From the NCBI RefSeq assembly GCF_000284295.1, contig NC_017093.1, positions 6,820,001-6,884,000 on the forward strand: a stretch of 64,000 bases of DNA, given 5' to 3'. Source of the DNA: Actinoplanes missouriensis 431 (GTDB lineage: Bacteria > Actinomycetota > Actinomycetes > Mycobacteriales > Micromonosporaceae). This document shows positions 51,665 to 59,922 of the stretch, one piece after another. Both the position numbers and the translations under genes were made by a program. Each line of letters starts with the position of its first letter. Positions within the stretch are counted from its first letter, which is position 1. The notes below the pieces were generated by a model. The model made no database searches. It saw only the letters and a list, made by a program, of their open reading frames with translations, and had not been told where the DNA came from.

Positions 51665-52594
51665 TCAGCCCGGCGTGGCGATCGACCGGGCGGCGCTGTA
51701 GAGCGCGAGGCTGGTGTGCGCGGCGGACAGCAGCGGGACCGCCACGCCGTGCGCCGCCGCCTCGGCCACCAGGTCACCGACGATCGCGTCGTGCTCGACC
51801 GGCAGGCCCTGTGCCATGTCGCGGTACATCGACGAGGTGGTCGGCTCGCTGGACGCCATGGTCGACGTGACCACCTCCAGCATCGCCGGCCGGGGCGGAC
51901 GGCCGGCCGCGGTCGCCACCGCGACGGCCTCGGCCGCCACCGCGCGGGTGAAGGCCGGGCCGCCCGGCGCCGCGTTGATCTCGCCGATCGAGGCCCGCAT
52001 CAGCGTGGTGGCCGCGCCGAGCGACGCGAGCAGCACCCACTTCTCCCACATCTCGTGGACGATCCGGGTCGACGGCCGGGAGTCGAAGCCCGCGCCGGTC
52101 AGGGTCTGCGTCACGGCGTCGAGCCGGTCGTCCGGACCGCCGTCGAGCGGCCCGTAGGCCAGCCGGTGCAGCCCGCTCATCCGGACCACGTCGCCGTCGT
52201 CGTCGAGCGTCGCGTGGATCATGCAGACGCCACCCCACGCGCGCTCGGCGCCGAACGCCGCCACCAGCGCATCCACGTGCCGCATGCCGTTGAGCAGGGG
52301 CACGATCACGGTACGGTCGCCGACCGCCGGACCGAGGCCGGACAGCACCGCGTCCAGCGCGTGACTCTTCACCGCGAGCAGAATCAGGTCGTACGGCCCG
52401 TCCACACCCTCCGCGGTGACCAGTCGCGGCGTGAGCACGGTCTCGCCGTCCGGGCCGCGCAGGCGCAGCCCGCGCTCGCGCAGGCGGTCCGCCCGGCCCG
52501 GCCGGACCAGGAACGTCACGTCCCGGCCGGCCTCGGTCAGACGGCCGCCGAAGTAGCCGCCTGTCGCACCGGCGCCGGCGACGAGAACCCGCAT
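51665..52594 (-). CDS. 2-dehydropantoate 2-reductase-like oxidoreductase
   Basis: The 309-residue protein has the ApbA/PanE layout: an N-terminal NADPH-binding motif VLVAGAGATGGYFGGRL, the loop LLAVKSHALDAVL, the substrate region LNGMRHVD and a C-terminal helical domain with the catalytic Lys expected in WEKWVLLAS. The classical enzyme reduces ketopantoate for pantothenate synthesis, but many actinomycetes have several paralogs with unknown substrates, so I leave the symbol blank. It is convergent with the GT4 gene and lies 1 base downstream of the UBP zinc-finger gene. Confidence 0.82.
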   Translation of the reverse strand: MRVLVAGAGATGGYFGGRLTEAGRDVTFLVRPGRADRLRERGLRLRGPDGETVLTPRLVTAEGVDGPYDLILLAVKSHALDAVLSGLGPAVGDRTVIVPLLNGMRHVDALVAAFGAERAWGGVCMIHATLDDDGDVVRMSGLHRLAYGPLDGGPDDRLDAVTQTLTGAGFDSRPSTRIVHEMWEKWVLLASLGAATTLMRASIGEINAAPGGPAFTRAVAAEAVAVATAAGRPPRPAMLEVVTSTMASSEPTTSSMYRDMAQGLPVEHDAIVGDLVAEAAAHGVAVPLLSAAHTSLALYSAARSIATPG

Positions 52595-52595
52595 C

Positions 52596-52859
52596 TCAGC
52601 CCAGCTGCTCGTCGTCGAAGCACCAGCGCCAGGTCTCCCCCGGCTCGTAGGAGCGCATCACCGGGTGGCCCACCTCGGCGTGGTGGTGGGACATGTGCCG
52701 GCGCGGCGACGAGTCGCAGCAGGCGACCTTTCCGCAGTTCAGGCAGAGGCGCAGGTGGACCCAGTCGTCGAAGCCGCCGGCCACGCACTCCGGGCAGCCC
52801 TGGGCGTACGGGGTCTGGGGCGGCGGATCGCCCGCGTCCTTCAGGTGCTGACAGATCAC
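52596..52859 (-). CDS. UBP-type zinc finger protein
   Basis: The 87-residue protein is a stand-alone ZnF-UBP domain: CPECVAGG, LRLCLNCGKVACCDSS and HMSHHHAEVGHPVMRSYEPG supply the Cys and His ligands. In eukaryotes this fold binds the C-terminus of ubiquitin; bacterial examples are of unknown function. It overlaps the end of the Na+/H+ antiporter gene by four bases (ATGA), so it is probably made with it; the same two domains can be fused in other actinomycetes, from memory. It may sense or regulate antiporter C-termini or protein modifiers. Confidence 0.85.
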   Translation of the reverse strand: MICQHLKDAGDPPPQTPYAQGCPECVAGGFDDWVHLRLCLNCGKVACCDSSPRRHMSHHHAEVGHPVMRSYEPGETWRWCFDDEQLG

Positions 52860-54430
52860 TCTTCACTCCGGTGCAACTGGGATTCTTCGAGGTCGAGTTC
52901 TCGCTGGGCGCGGACCAGCACCTCCTCGGGGATCCGCCCCTCGTTCCGGGCGATCTTGAAGACGTGCCGTTCTGCTTTGATCATCTCGCGGCGGAGACGG
53001 CCGTACGCCGCCGACGGCGTTTCCTGATGCTGGCTGCCCAGACGTTCCCACGCGTTGTTGGACCGGCTCTCCACCAGGCCTCGCAACCGGTCGACCACGG
53101 CGGGCGGCGCGCCGTTCGCATGCGCGTCCAGCGCCTCCAGGGCGGCCCGGCTCGCGGTGTGCTGCACGCCCGCCTCGGCCAGGGCGTCCTGCGCGCTGTT
53201 GTCCTCGCGCACCCTCAGCACCCGGGACAGGACCGGCAGCGTCGTCCCCTGGATCAGCAGGGTCAGCACGATGATCGCGAAGGCGACGAAGACGAACAGC
53301 TCGCGGGGGTAGTCGGGCACCCCGTTCTCCCCGGGCGGCGGCAGCGTCTGCGCGGCGGCGAGCGTGACCACGCCGCGCATGCCGGCCCAGGCGATCACCG
53401 TCGGGACGGCGATCCGGGGCCGCTCCTCCCGGTTGCGGATCCGGGGCACCAGGCGGGCCAGATAGGTGGCCGGGTACATCCAGAGGAACCGGATGCCCAC
53501 GAGCGCGGCGAAGACCACGGCGGTGACCTGCACGGTCGTCGCCATGTCGGTCTCGATCGTGCTCACCACGGTCCGCAGCTGCAGGCCGACGAGCAGGAAG
53601 ACCACGCCCTCGAGCAGGAACGTCACCAGCCGCCAGACCGCGTCCAGCTGCAGCCGGGAGGTCGCCGACAACAGGTACGGCATCCGGTGCCCGAGGTAGA
53701 GGCCGGCGATCACCACGGCCACGACGCTCGACGTGTGCAGCTCCTCGGCGACGATCACCACGATGAACGGGGTGAGCAGGCCGACCGCGTCCTCCAGCAG
53801 CGGGTCCTTGATCTTGCGGTGCAGCCAGGCCGCGCCGACCGCGAACACCAGGCCGATCGCGACACCGCCGCCGGCCTTGAGCGCCACCTCACCGGCGATC
53901 TCGGCGAACCCGACCGCGGCGCCGGCCAGCGCGCCCGCCGCGACCCGCACCATCACCAGCGCGGTCGCGTCGTTGAGCAGGCTCTCGCCCTCCAGGATCG
54001 TCACCACCCGCCGGGGTAACCCGACCCGGCGGGCGATGGCGGTCGCCGAGACCGCGTCCGGCGGGGCGACGATCGCGCCGAGCGCGACGCAGGCGGCGAG
54101 CGGCACCTCGGGCATCAGCAGATGGACGAGATAACCGATGACCAGCGCGGTCAGCACGACGAGTCCCACCGCGAGCAGCAGGATCGGCCGTAACGCCAGG
54201 CGGAACGCGGGCACCGAGGTCTGCAGCGCGGCCACGTAGAGCAGCGGAGGCAGGATCCCGATCAGGACGAGTTCCGGTTCGAGATGCGCCTCCGGGAAGC
54301 CCGGTACGTAGGACAGCGCCAGCCCGGCCACGAGCAGCACCAGAGGCGCCACGAAGCCGAGACGGCGGGCCAGCGCGGCGCCGACCACGGAGATCGCTAC
54401 GAGCACGACCATGTCGACGATGGCTTCCAT
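52856..54430 (-). CDS. Na+/H+ antiporter (CPA1, NhaP-like)
   Basis: The 524-residue protein has 11-12 predicted TM helices and the CPA1 motifs GAIVAPPDAVSATAIAR and ILEGESLLNDATALVM with the catalytic Asn-Asp. A cytoplasmic tail of about 110 residues (from 410) is helical and rich in charge (EMIKAERHVFKIARNEG). It exchanges Na+ for H+ and probably serves pH or salt balance. It overlaps the UBP zinc-finger gene. A different CPA1 antiporter occurs at 13345, so the cell has at least two types. Confidence 0.9.
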   Translation of the reverse strand: MEAIVDMVVLVAISVVGAALARRLGFVAPLVLLVAGLALSYVPGFPEAHLEPELVLIGILPPLLYVAALQTSVPAFRLALRPILLLAVGLVVLTALVIGYLVHLLMPEVPLAACVALGAIVAPPDAVSATAIARRVGLPRRVVTILEGESLLNDATALVMVRVAAGALAGAAVGFAEIAGEVALKAGGGVAIGLVFAVGAAWLHRKIKDPLLEDAVGLLTPFIVVIVAEELHTSSVVAVVIAGLYLGHRMPYLLSATSRLQLDAVWRLVTFLLEGVVFLLVGLQLRTVVSTIETDMATTVQVTAVVFAALVGIRFLWMYPATYLARLVPRIRNREERPRIAVPTVIAWAGMRGVVTLAAAQTLPPPGENGVPDYPRELFVFVAFAIIVLTLLIQGTTLPVLSRVLRVREDNSAQDALAEAGVQHTASRAALEALDAHANGAPPAVVDRLRGLVESRSNNAWERLGSQHQETPSAAYGRLRREMIKAERHVFKIARNEGRIPEEVLVRAQRELDLEESQLHRSEE

Positions 54431-54485
54431 GCCGGGAAGCTTAGAGACTGCCCCGGCGATCGTCCGCTCCCGGACTGTCCGGAGC

Positions 54486-55079
54486 TCAGGTAGTGGTGCT
54501 CACCACGTCCGAACGGGCAATCGTGCGGGTGTAGGTGCCCTCCTCGGTGCCCGTATGGGTCATCACCACGTCCACCGAGAAGACATAGGGCGTGCCGGCG
54601 GTCAGCCCGGTGACCGTCGCGCTCACGTCGCCGCACGCGGCCGGGGTGACGGTGGTCCAGCCGACCTCGTCCTGCGCGCCGACCTTGAGGTCCTGGGAGG
54701 CCGCTGTCACCCGGTAGTCGACGATGTTCGGCCCGCCCGGGTGGTACCAGGTCACCACGGCGCTGGTCCGGCCCGGCGTCACGGCCAGCCCGTTGATCAC
54801 GCCGGCGCCGCGCGGCGCCGGGGCGCAGGAGGGGCTCGCGCTCGCCGTCGGGGTCGCGCTCGCCGCCAGGGTCGGCAGGGTCACCCCGGGGGTGGGCGAC
54901 GCCGTGCCGTACGTCGTCTGCGGTGACGAGGTGGCCTTGCCGGCGTTCACCACCATCCAGTCGGCGCCGCTGTTGTCCGCCGGCGTGGACGCCGGCGACG
55001 CGGAGGAACAGCCGGCGACCAGCAGCGGCAGCGCGACGGCGGACAGCAGCAGAGCGGACTTCTTCCGGAATCCCAGCAC
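54486..55079 (-). CDS. secreted lipoprotein with fibronectin type III-like domain
   Basis: The 197-residue product from GTG 55079 starts with a lipoprotein signal (RKKSALLLSAVALPLLVAGC; lipidated Cys near residue 24), then a Ser/Thr/Pro/Ala-rich disordered linker and one FnIII-like domain (residues 92-190; TSAVVTWYHPGGPNIVDYRV, VTGLTAGTPYVFSV). It should sit on the outer face of the membrane, in the cell wall zone. FnIII domains of actinomycete exoproteins usually mediate spacing or binding. No enzymatic domain is seen. Confidence 0.8.
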   Translation of the reverse strand: MLGFRKKSALLLSAVALPLLVAGCSSASPASTPADNSGADWMVVNAGKATSSPQTTYGTASPTPGVTLPTLAASATPTASASPSCAPAPRGAGVINGLAVTPGRTSAVVTWYHPGGPNIVDYRVTAASQDLKVGAQDEVGWTTVTPAACGDVSATVTGLTAGTPYVFSVDVVMTHTGTEEGTYTRTIARSDVVSTTT

Positions 55080-55111
55080 GTCATCCAGGATCGGGCCGGA
55101 CCGGCGGATCC

Positions 55112-55780
55112 TTAGGCCTTGCGGTAATGGTCGCGGGCACGGCGGGCCAGGTCCCGGGTGGCGACCGAGTTCGCCCAGGTGCCGAGGACCATGCCGCCGA
55201 GCGGGATCACCTTCACGACCACGCGCTTGGCAGCCCGTACCCCGGCCATCTGCGCCAGCCGGACGCCCAGAGTGACCAGAACGCGTGCCATCGGCGCGCC
55301 GGAGGCGCCCGTGAAGATCCGGCTGGCATGCTCCCGGCCGGCCGCCACACCGAGCGCGGTCCGCGCGGTCTCCGCGATCTTGTGCACCCGCTGCAGCACC
55401 AGCAGCTCGGTCGCCCGTTCCGGGGCCGCCGGGTCGAGGCCGTGGGCGGCCGCCACGTGCAGCACCATCCGGGCCTGGGTCCAGGCCAGCACGCCGACGT
55501 CGATCACCGCGCCGGGCAGGCCCGCCGCGCCGGAGACGGCGCCGGAGACCCGGGCCAGGGTGGTGAAGCGTTTGACGGCGAGCGCGGCCAGCTCGTCGGG
55601 ACCGGCTCCGGGACGCTCGGCACGCATCCGGGCGAGCCAGCCGGCCGCCTCCGGACCGAGCCGCAGCACCGCCTCGAGGGCCAGGTGCTCGGGCGCGAAC
55701 TGCGGGTCTGCCTTCATCCGGGACCAGAGCGTGCTCGGCGGCGCGGTGTTCTCCAGAACGGCGGGTACCTGTCGGCTCAA
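55112..55780 (-). CDS. EcsC-like protein
   Basis: The 222-residue protein has the EcsC-like helical pattern: TLWSRMKADPQFAPEHLALE, then VKRFTTLARVSGAVSGAAGL and DVGVLAWTQARMVLHVAAA, and a C-terminal VVKVIPLGGMVLGTW segment. EcsC proteins are poorly known and often membrane-associated near transport genes. The start is uncertain: the long frame to 55969 reaches into the divergent PAC2 gene. A TTG at 55780 with GGAG 6 bases upstream is the best candidate. It lies head-to-head with PAC2 and is followed by the lipoprotein gene. Confidence 0.72.
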   Translation of the reverse strand: MSRQVPAVLENTAPPSTLWSRMKADPQFAPEHLALEAVLRLGPEAAGWLARMRAERPGAGPDELAALAVKRFTTLARVSGAVSGAAGLPGAVIDVGVLAWTQARMVLHVAAAHGLDPAAPERATELLVLQRVHKIAETARTALGVAAGREHASRIFTGASGAPMARVLVTLGVRLAQMAGVRAAKRVVVKVIPLGGMVLGTWANSVATRDLARRARDHYRKA

Positions 55781-55956
55781 AGACCACTCCAGGGGGGCGA
55801 AGAAGTTGATCTGAACCCCATTGTGCGCGGTCCGCGCACGTCCCTCGTCAACGCGGTCGTCACACCGATGCGTCTCGTAACACCGATGCGCGAGGATGGG
55901 AATGGACGTACCCGTTCCGGTGTTGCTCCGGAAACCCGCAGGAGGAGGTTCACAGC

Positions 55957-56859
55957 GTGCTCGACCCACACGGGCTCTACGAGGTGATCGGTGAGCTGCC
56001 GGTCCTGGACAGCCCGGTGCTCATCCAGGCGCTCACCGGATTCGTCGACGCCGGCAGCGCCATCCAGTTGGCCCGCGATCACATGCTGGAGAACCTGGAG
56101 AGCGAGGTCGTCGCGACGTTCGACCTGGACCAGCTCCTCGACTACCGCTCACGCCGCCCACCGATGATCTTCGTGGCCGACCACTTCGAGAGCTACGAGG
56201 ACCCGAGTCTCGCCCTGCACCTGGTCACCGACCAGCTGGGCACCCAGTTCCTGCTGCTCGCCGGCCCCGAGCCGGACCTGCAGTGGGAGCGTTTCATCGT
56301 GGCGGTCACCCAGCTGATCGAGGATCTGGACGTCCGCGTCACCGTCGGCCTCAACGCCATCCCGATGGCCGTGCCGCACACCCGCCCGGTCGGCCTCACC
56401 GCGCACGCCACCGACAAGCGGCTGCTCGGCGACCACGAGTCCTGGCTGCAGCGGGTCCAGGTGCCGGCGAGCGTCGGCAACCTGCTCGAGTTCCGGCTCG
56501 GCGAGACCGGGCACGACGCCCTGGGGTACGCCGCGCACGTCCCGCACTACCTGGCACAGACCGGTTACCCGGCCGCCGCCGAGCTGCTGCTCGACTCGGT
56601 GTCCGCGAGCACCGGGCTGGCGCTGCCGACCGGCGCGCTGCGCGAGTCCGCCAAGCTGGTCCGCGAAGAGGTGGACAAGCAGATCGCCGACGACGAGCAG
56701 GCCGGGCGGCTGGTGACCTCACTGGAGGCGCAGTACGACGCGTTCGTCCGGGGACGGCAGGGCAACCTGCTCGCGGACAACGACACGCCGCTGCCGACGG
56801 CCGAGGAGCTGGGGGCGGAGCTGGAGCGGTTCCTGGCCGAGCAGAGCCGGGACGAGTGA
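55957..56859 (+). CDS. PAC2 family protein
   Basis: The 300-residue protein belongs to the PAC2 family (HGLYEVIGELPVLDSPVLIQ, ALTGFVDAGSAIQLARDHML, and VGLNAIPMAVPHTRPVGLTA). PAC2 relatives in eukaryotes help proteasome assembly; in actinomycetes, which have proteasomes, the role is unproven. A strong AGGAGG site lies 9 bases before the GTG start. The C-terminal 80 residues form a helical, acidic segment that may fold as a coiled coil. It is divergent from the EcsC-like gene. Confidence 0.85.
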   Translation: MLDPHGLYEVIGELPVLDSPVLIQALTGFVDAGSAIQLARDHMLENLESEVVATFDLDQLLDYRSRRPPMIFVADHFESYEDPSLALHLVTDQLGTQFLLLAGPEPDLQWERFIVAVTQLIEDLDVRVTVGLNAIPMAVPHTRPVGLTAHATDKRLLGDHESWLQRVQVPASVGNLLEFRLGETGHDALGYAAHVPHYLAQTGYPAAAELLLDSVSASTGLALPTGALRESAKLVREEVDKQIADDEQAGRLVTSLEAQYDAFVRGRQGNLLADNDTPLPTAEELGAELERFLAEQSRDE

Positions 56860-56862
56860 TCG

Positions 56863-57351
56863 TCACGGCTCCTCCCCGGTGGCCGGCCCGGCGGCCGACT
56901 CAGTGGCCGGTTCGGTGGCCGGCTCGGCGGCCAGTTCGGTCAGCCGGCGTTCCAGGAAGCGCCGCTCGGCCCCGTCGTCGGTGAGTGCCCGCGCGCGCCG
57001 ATAGGCGTCCCGGGCCTCGCCGGTGCGCCCCAGACGCCGCAGCAGCTCGGCGCGGGTCGAGTGCAGGTAACGGAAGTCGTGCAGGCCGAGGCCGTCGACG
57101 ATGCGCAGGCCCGCCTCCGGCCCCTCGGTCTCGGCGACCGCGATGGCCCGGTTCAGCTCCACGACCGGCGAGGCGGTCAGCCGGGCCAGCTCGGCGTAGA
57201 GCTCGGCGATCTGCGGTCAGTGATCAGCGGCGATCGTGAACGCCTCCTGCGCGGCGTCCTCGGCGAGATCGAAGTCGCCGAGGACGCCGACGAGGCCGGC
57301 CAGCACCCGGCCCCACTCCGCGCGGAAGATCTCGTCCAGCGCGGTTACCAA
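56863..57351 (-). pseudogene. internally deleted ECF42-type sigma factor remnant
   Basis: Only the two ends of an ECF42/SigJ-like factor remain in one frame. The N-terminal piece reads TALDEIFRAEWGRVLAGLVG then FDLAEDAAQEAFTIAADH and stops at TGA (near 57218). Without a frame change the sequence continues as PQIAELYAELARL and VVELNRAIAVAETEGPEAGL, the C-terminal domain of such factors, to residue end at 56863. About 250 codons, including regions 2.3-4 and the central part, are missing. The normal GTG-overlap with the YCII gene stop is changed to GTAA, so the start is lost too. It lies directly downstream of the YCII/DGPF gene, its usual partner. Confidence 0.85.
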
Positions 57352-57692
57352 TACACCTCCGACGGCCGGATCTCGACGGCGCCGCCGTACCGCGCCGCCG
57401 GCACCCGGCCGGCCACCTCGATGGCCGCCTCGAGATCGTCCGCCTCCAGGATGAACAGGCCGCCGACGGCCTCCTTCATCCCGACGAACGGGCCGTCGGT
57501 GGTCAGCGTCCGGCCGCCCTCGACCCGTACCGTCGTCGCGTTCTCGGCGAGACCCATCGGCGGCGCCGGGGTGACGCCCGGCGTCTGGTTGATCGCCTGG
57601 TAGTCGGCGTAGACCTGCTTCTGCTCGTCCGGGCTGAGCTCGGCCTGCCGTTCCAGCGCAGTGCCTTGATAGATCAACATGATGTACTTCAT
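57345..57692 (-). CDS. YCII/DGPF family protein
   Basis: The 115-residue protein has the YCII fold motifs: MKYIMLIYQGTALERQAELS, GRTLTTDGPFVGMKEAVGGL with the DGPF signature, and LEAAIEVAGRVPAARYGGAV ending in RP-x-Glu. Members of this type are usually encoded next to ECF42 sigma factors and may bind small molecules to signal to them; the function is unknown. Here the sigma gene next to it is a remnant, so this intact gene is an orphan. Confidence 0.88.
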   Translation of the reverse strand: MKYIMLIYQGTALERQAELSPDEQKQVYADYQAINQTPGVTPAPPMGLAENATTVRVEGGRTLTTDGPFVGMKEAVGGLFILEADDLEAAIEVAGRVPAARYGGAVEIRPSEVYW

Positions 57693-57802
57693 GGCTACCT
57701 CCTCAGGACCGTCGCGGTAAGACGAACGGCGAGCCCGCGAATCGACAGTCTGCCGGAAAATTCTCAGCGCGATCCGAACCGTGTCCCGTCGTCCCGGAGA
57801 CG

Positions 57803-57831
57803 TTGGGAATGTCGTACCCGTCGATTAGTAT
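57803..57831 (+). promoter_or_regulatory. candidate promoter
   Basis: TTGGGA (57803-57808) and TAGTAT (57826-57831), with a 17-bp spacer, fit a vegetative-type promoter for the gene at 57910. Confidence 0.5.
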
Positions 57832-57909
57832 GTATGTACGAAAGAGGGGCCCTGAGCTGCTGATCTTCGGCCGATGCGGGCTGCGGTCAGCGCTAGTGAG
57901 GAGACCGAC

Positions 57910-58584
57910 GTGACCACGTCAACCATGTCCACGATCCCCCCTTATGCGACGATGCTCGGCTTCACGCGGTATGTGTCTCGCACCGGTCCCGCCAAGGCCA
58001 CCTTCGTCGGCGGGCTGCGCCGGCAGCGGGAGCGCCGGTCCGGGTTCAACCCGCACGGCCAGCTGGTGAAAGCACTGAAAGCCGACATCGCGTTCCGCAC
58101 CGGCGGCAGCTACCTCGCCGGCGTCGTCGGCCTCGTCAAGGACCGGTGGAAGCCGCTCTACTCGTCGCTGCGGTCCGGCGCGCAGGCCTACCTCACGTCG
58201 CTCGGCGATCCGGCGCAGGTCAACCTCGCACAGACGCGTGACGCCATCGCCACGGTCGGACCACTCGCCGTCAAAATCAACCCCCACTTCGGCCTTCGGT
58301 ACGACGATGGCCGTCGCGAGGCCGTGCGTCTGCACTTCGACGAGGAGCCGCCGGGCACCGACGCCGTGACCGCGATGCTGCACCTGATGGCGAGTCACAT
58401 GGACCAGATCCTGCCGAACGCCGAGCCGGTGCTGGTCGACGTCCGGCGCGGCGTCACCCACCGTCTCGACGCCGCGGCCCGGCCCGCGCATGTGGAGAGC
58501 TGGCTGGCCGGCGAGGCGGCGGCCTTCACCGCGATGTGGGCCGCCACCGCAACCGACACCACCACCACCAGCACCGCCGCCTGA
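57910..58584 (+). CDS. conserved hypothetical protein
   Basis: The 224-residue product from GTG 57910 has an AGGAG site 7 bases upstream. It starts TTSTMSTIPPYATMLGFTRY and contains a basic stretch (GGLRRQRERRSGFNPHG) followed by alternating helices and a C-terminal Thr-rich tail. I do not recognise a family. A phage or plasmid origin is not supported because codon bias matches neighbours. It is followed by a strong hairpin and the leader of the EamA gene. Confidence 0.65.
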   Translation: MTTSTMSTIPPYATMLGFTRYVSRTGPAKATFVGGLRRQRERRSGFNPHGQLVKALKADIAFRTGGSYLAGVVGLVKDRWKPLYSSLRSGAQAYLTSLGDPAQVNLAQTRDAIATVGPLAVKINPHFGLRYDDGRREAVRLHFDEEPPGTDAVTAMLHLMASHMDQILPNAEPVLVDVRRGVTHRLDAAARPAHVESWLAGEAAAFTAMWAATATDTTTTSTAA

Positions 58585-58593
58585 TCCACCCGT

Positions 58594-58625
58594 CCGCCCC
58601 GGCGTGCCTCGTCACGCCGGGGCGG
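58594..58625 (+). terminator. long GC-rich hairpin after the hypothetical gene
   Basis: A perfect 13-bp stem CCGCCCCGGCGTG / CACGCCGGGGCGG (58594-58606 and 58613-58625) closes a CCTCGT loop just 10 bases after the stop. There is no T-run, the common form in actinomycetes. Confidence 0.7.
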
Positions 58626-58689
58626 CCCGTGGCCGGACTGCCGGTCCGGTGGAGGCGCCGCCCGTACCGGTGGCGTTAAGCTGCCTGGC

Positions 58690-58731
58690 GTGAGTCTCAA
58701 CCTCGGCAACCTCGGCCCGCCGCGCTCCTGA
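58690..58731 (+). CDS. candidate 13-residue leader peptide
   Basis: A GTG at 58690 opens a frame encoding MSLNLGNLGPPRS. A possible -10 TAAGCT (58677-58682) is 7 bases before it, so the message could be leaderless. The stop codon falls in the loop of the first of three regulatory hairpins, as expected for ribosome-controlled attenuation of the downstream EamA gene. The Leu, Asn and Gly codons in a row may be the sensing residues. No independent evidence of translation is available. Confidence 0.4.
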   Translation: MSLNLGNLGPPRS

Positions 58732-58854
58732 CCGGAGCGCCCGTCGCGCTCCCTCGCGGAGCGCGCCCCTGACCGATCGAGCATCGCTCGGCCGGTCTCC
58801 TTTCGCTGCGCTCCGGTGCCCGCCGACACCGACTCACTTCTTCTTTCCGGAGCG
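58723..58854 (+). promoter_or_regulatory. attenuator-like leader with three alternating complementary elements
   Basis: CGCTCC occurs at 58723, 58747 and 58809 and its complement GGAGCG at 58734, 58758 and 58849, in alternation. Local pairs form two hairpins (6 bp and 8 bp). A third hairpin (58771-58797) has outer GACCG/CGGTC and inner CGAGC/GCTCG pairs. The last pair, CGCTCCGG (58809-58816) with CCGGAGCG (58847-58854), would hide the ribosome site of the EamA gene. The elements are mutually exchangeable, so different structures can expose or mask it. Confidence 0.55.
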
Positions 58855-58857
58855 CAC

Positions 58858-59922
58858 GTGTTCAGCAAACGTTTCACCCTGTCCAATTCCGCGACGGCCG
58901 GCGCCCGCCTGAGCCTGTTGCAACTCTCCGCCGCCGGCATCCTCTGGGGCACCGCCGGCGTCGTCGTCCAGGTCGTCGCCGAAAGCACCGGGCTCGGCGC
59001 CGTCGCGATCGGCTTCTACCGGCTGCTCTCCGCGGCCGCCGTTTTGCTGCTGCTCGGCCTGTTCACCCGGGACTCCACGCCGGCCACCGGTGCGCGGCAA
59101 CTGCTCGCGGCGTTTCGCGGCGCGCCCGTGGTGATCGTCCTGGCCGGCGCCGGGCTCGCCGCCTACCAGGCGCTGTACTTCGTCGCGGTCCGGCTGGGCG
59201 GCGTCAGCATCGCCACCGTGGTCAGCCTCGGCATCGCGCCGGTGCTGCTCAGCGCCTGGGAGACCGCACGCACCCGGCAGCGTCCGGGCACCGGGGTCCT
59301 GGCCGCCTCCGCGGCGGCGCTCCTCGGGCTCGCGCTGATCGCCGGGGCCACGGTCGACACCGGCGCGCCGGCCGCCGGGCTCGGGCTGCTCGCCGCCGTC
59401 GGGTCCGGTGTCGTCTACGCCGCGTCGACCGCGTTGAGCCGGCACACCACCCAGGGCGTGCAGCCGCTGACCCTGACCACCCTGTCGTGCACGATCGGCG
59501 CGATCACCCTGCTGCCGATCGCCGCCGTGGAGGGGCTCGCGTTCACGCCGCAGGCGAAGCCGATCGCACTGCTGGGTTATGCCGGGGCGATCACGACGGC
59601 GCTGGCATACGCGCTGTTCTACACCGGGTTGCGGCGCACGACGGGCAGTGTCGCCGTCGTGGTCACGCTGCTGGAGCCGCTCACCGCGGCCCTGCTCGCC
59701 GTGCTGCTGATCGACGAGCCGCTCGGCGCCGCCACGATCGCCGGCGGGGCGTTGCTGCTCGGCGCGGTGGCGACGCTGTACGTCGGCGCCGCCCAGCCGA
59801 CAGAGCCGGCAGCCGAGCGGGCAGGGGAACCGGCAGCTGGGCTGGCAGGGGAGCCGGCAGCCGGGCCGGTTGGATCAGCAACCGAGCCGGCTGAGATCCA
59901 GCCCGCCGAGACCCGAGCCTGA
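58858..59922 (+). CDS. EamA/RhaT-family transporter
   Basis: The 354-residue protein from GTG 58858 has ten predicted TM helices in two EamA repeats (for example LSAAGILWGTAGVVVQVVAE and LGYAGAITTALAYALFYTGL). Such drug/metabolite transporters export amino acids, sugars or small metabolites by proton exchange. The C-terminal 45 residues are a Pro/Ala/Glu-rich tail with repeated EPAAGLAGEPAAG. The ribosome site CGGAGCG is inside a predicted anti-Shine-Dalgarno stem, so translation may be regulated through the leader at 58690-58854. Substrate unknown. Confidence 0.82.
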   Translation: MFSKRFTLSNSATAGARLSLLQLSAAGILWGTAGVVVQVVAESTGLGAVAIGFYRLLSAAAVLLLLGLFTRDSTPATGARQLLAAFRGAPVVIVLAGAGLAAYQALYFVAVRLGGVSIATVVSLGIAPVLLSAWETARTRQRPGTGVLAASAAALLGLALIAGATVDTGAPAAGLGLLAAVGSGVVYAASTALSRHTTQGVQPLTLTTLSCTIGAITLLPIAAVEGLAFTPQAKPIALLGYAGAITTALAYALFYTGLRRTTGSVAVVVTLLEPLTAALLAVLLIDEPLGAATIAGGALLLGAVATLYVGAAQPTEPAAERAGEPAAGLAGEPAAGPVGSATEPAEIQPAETRA

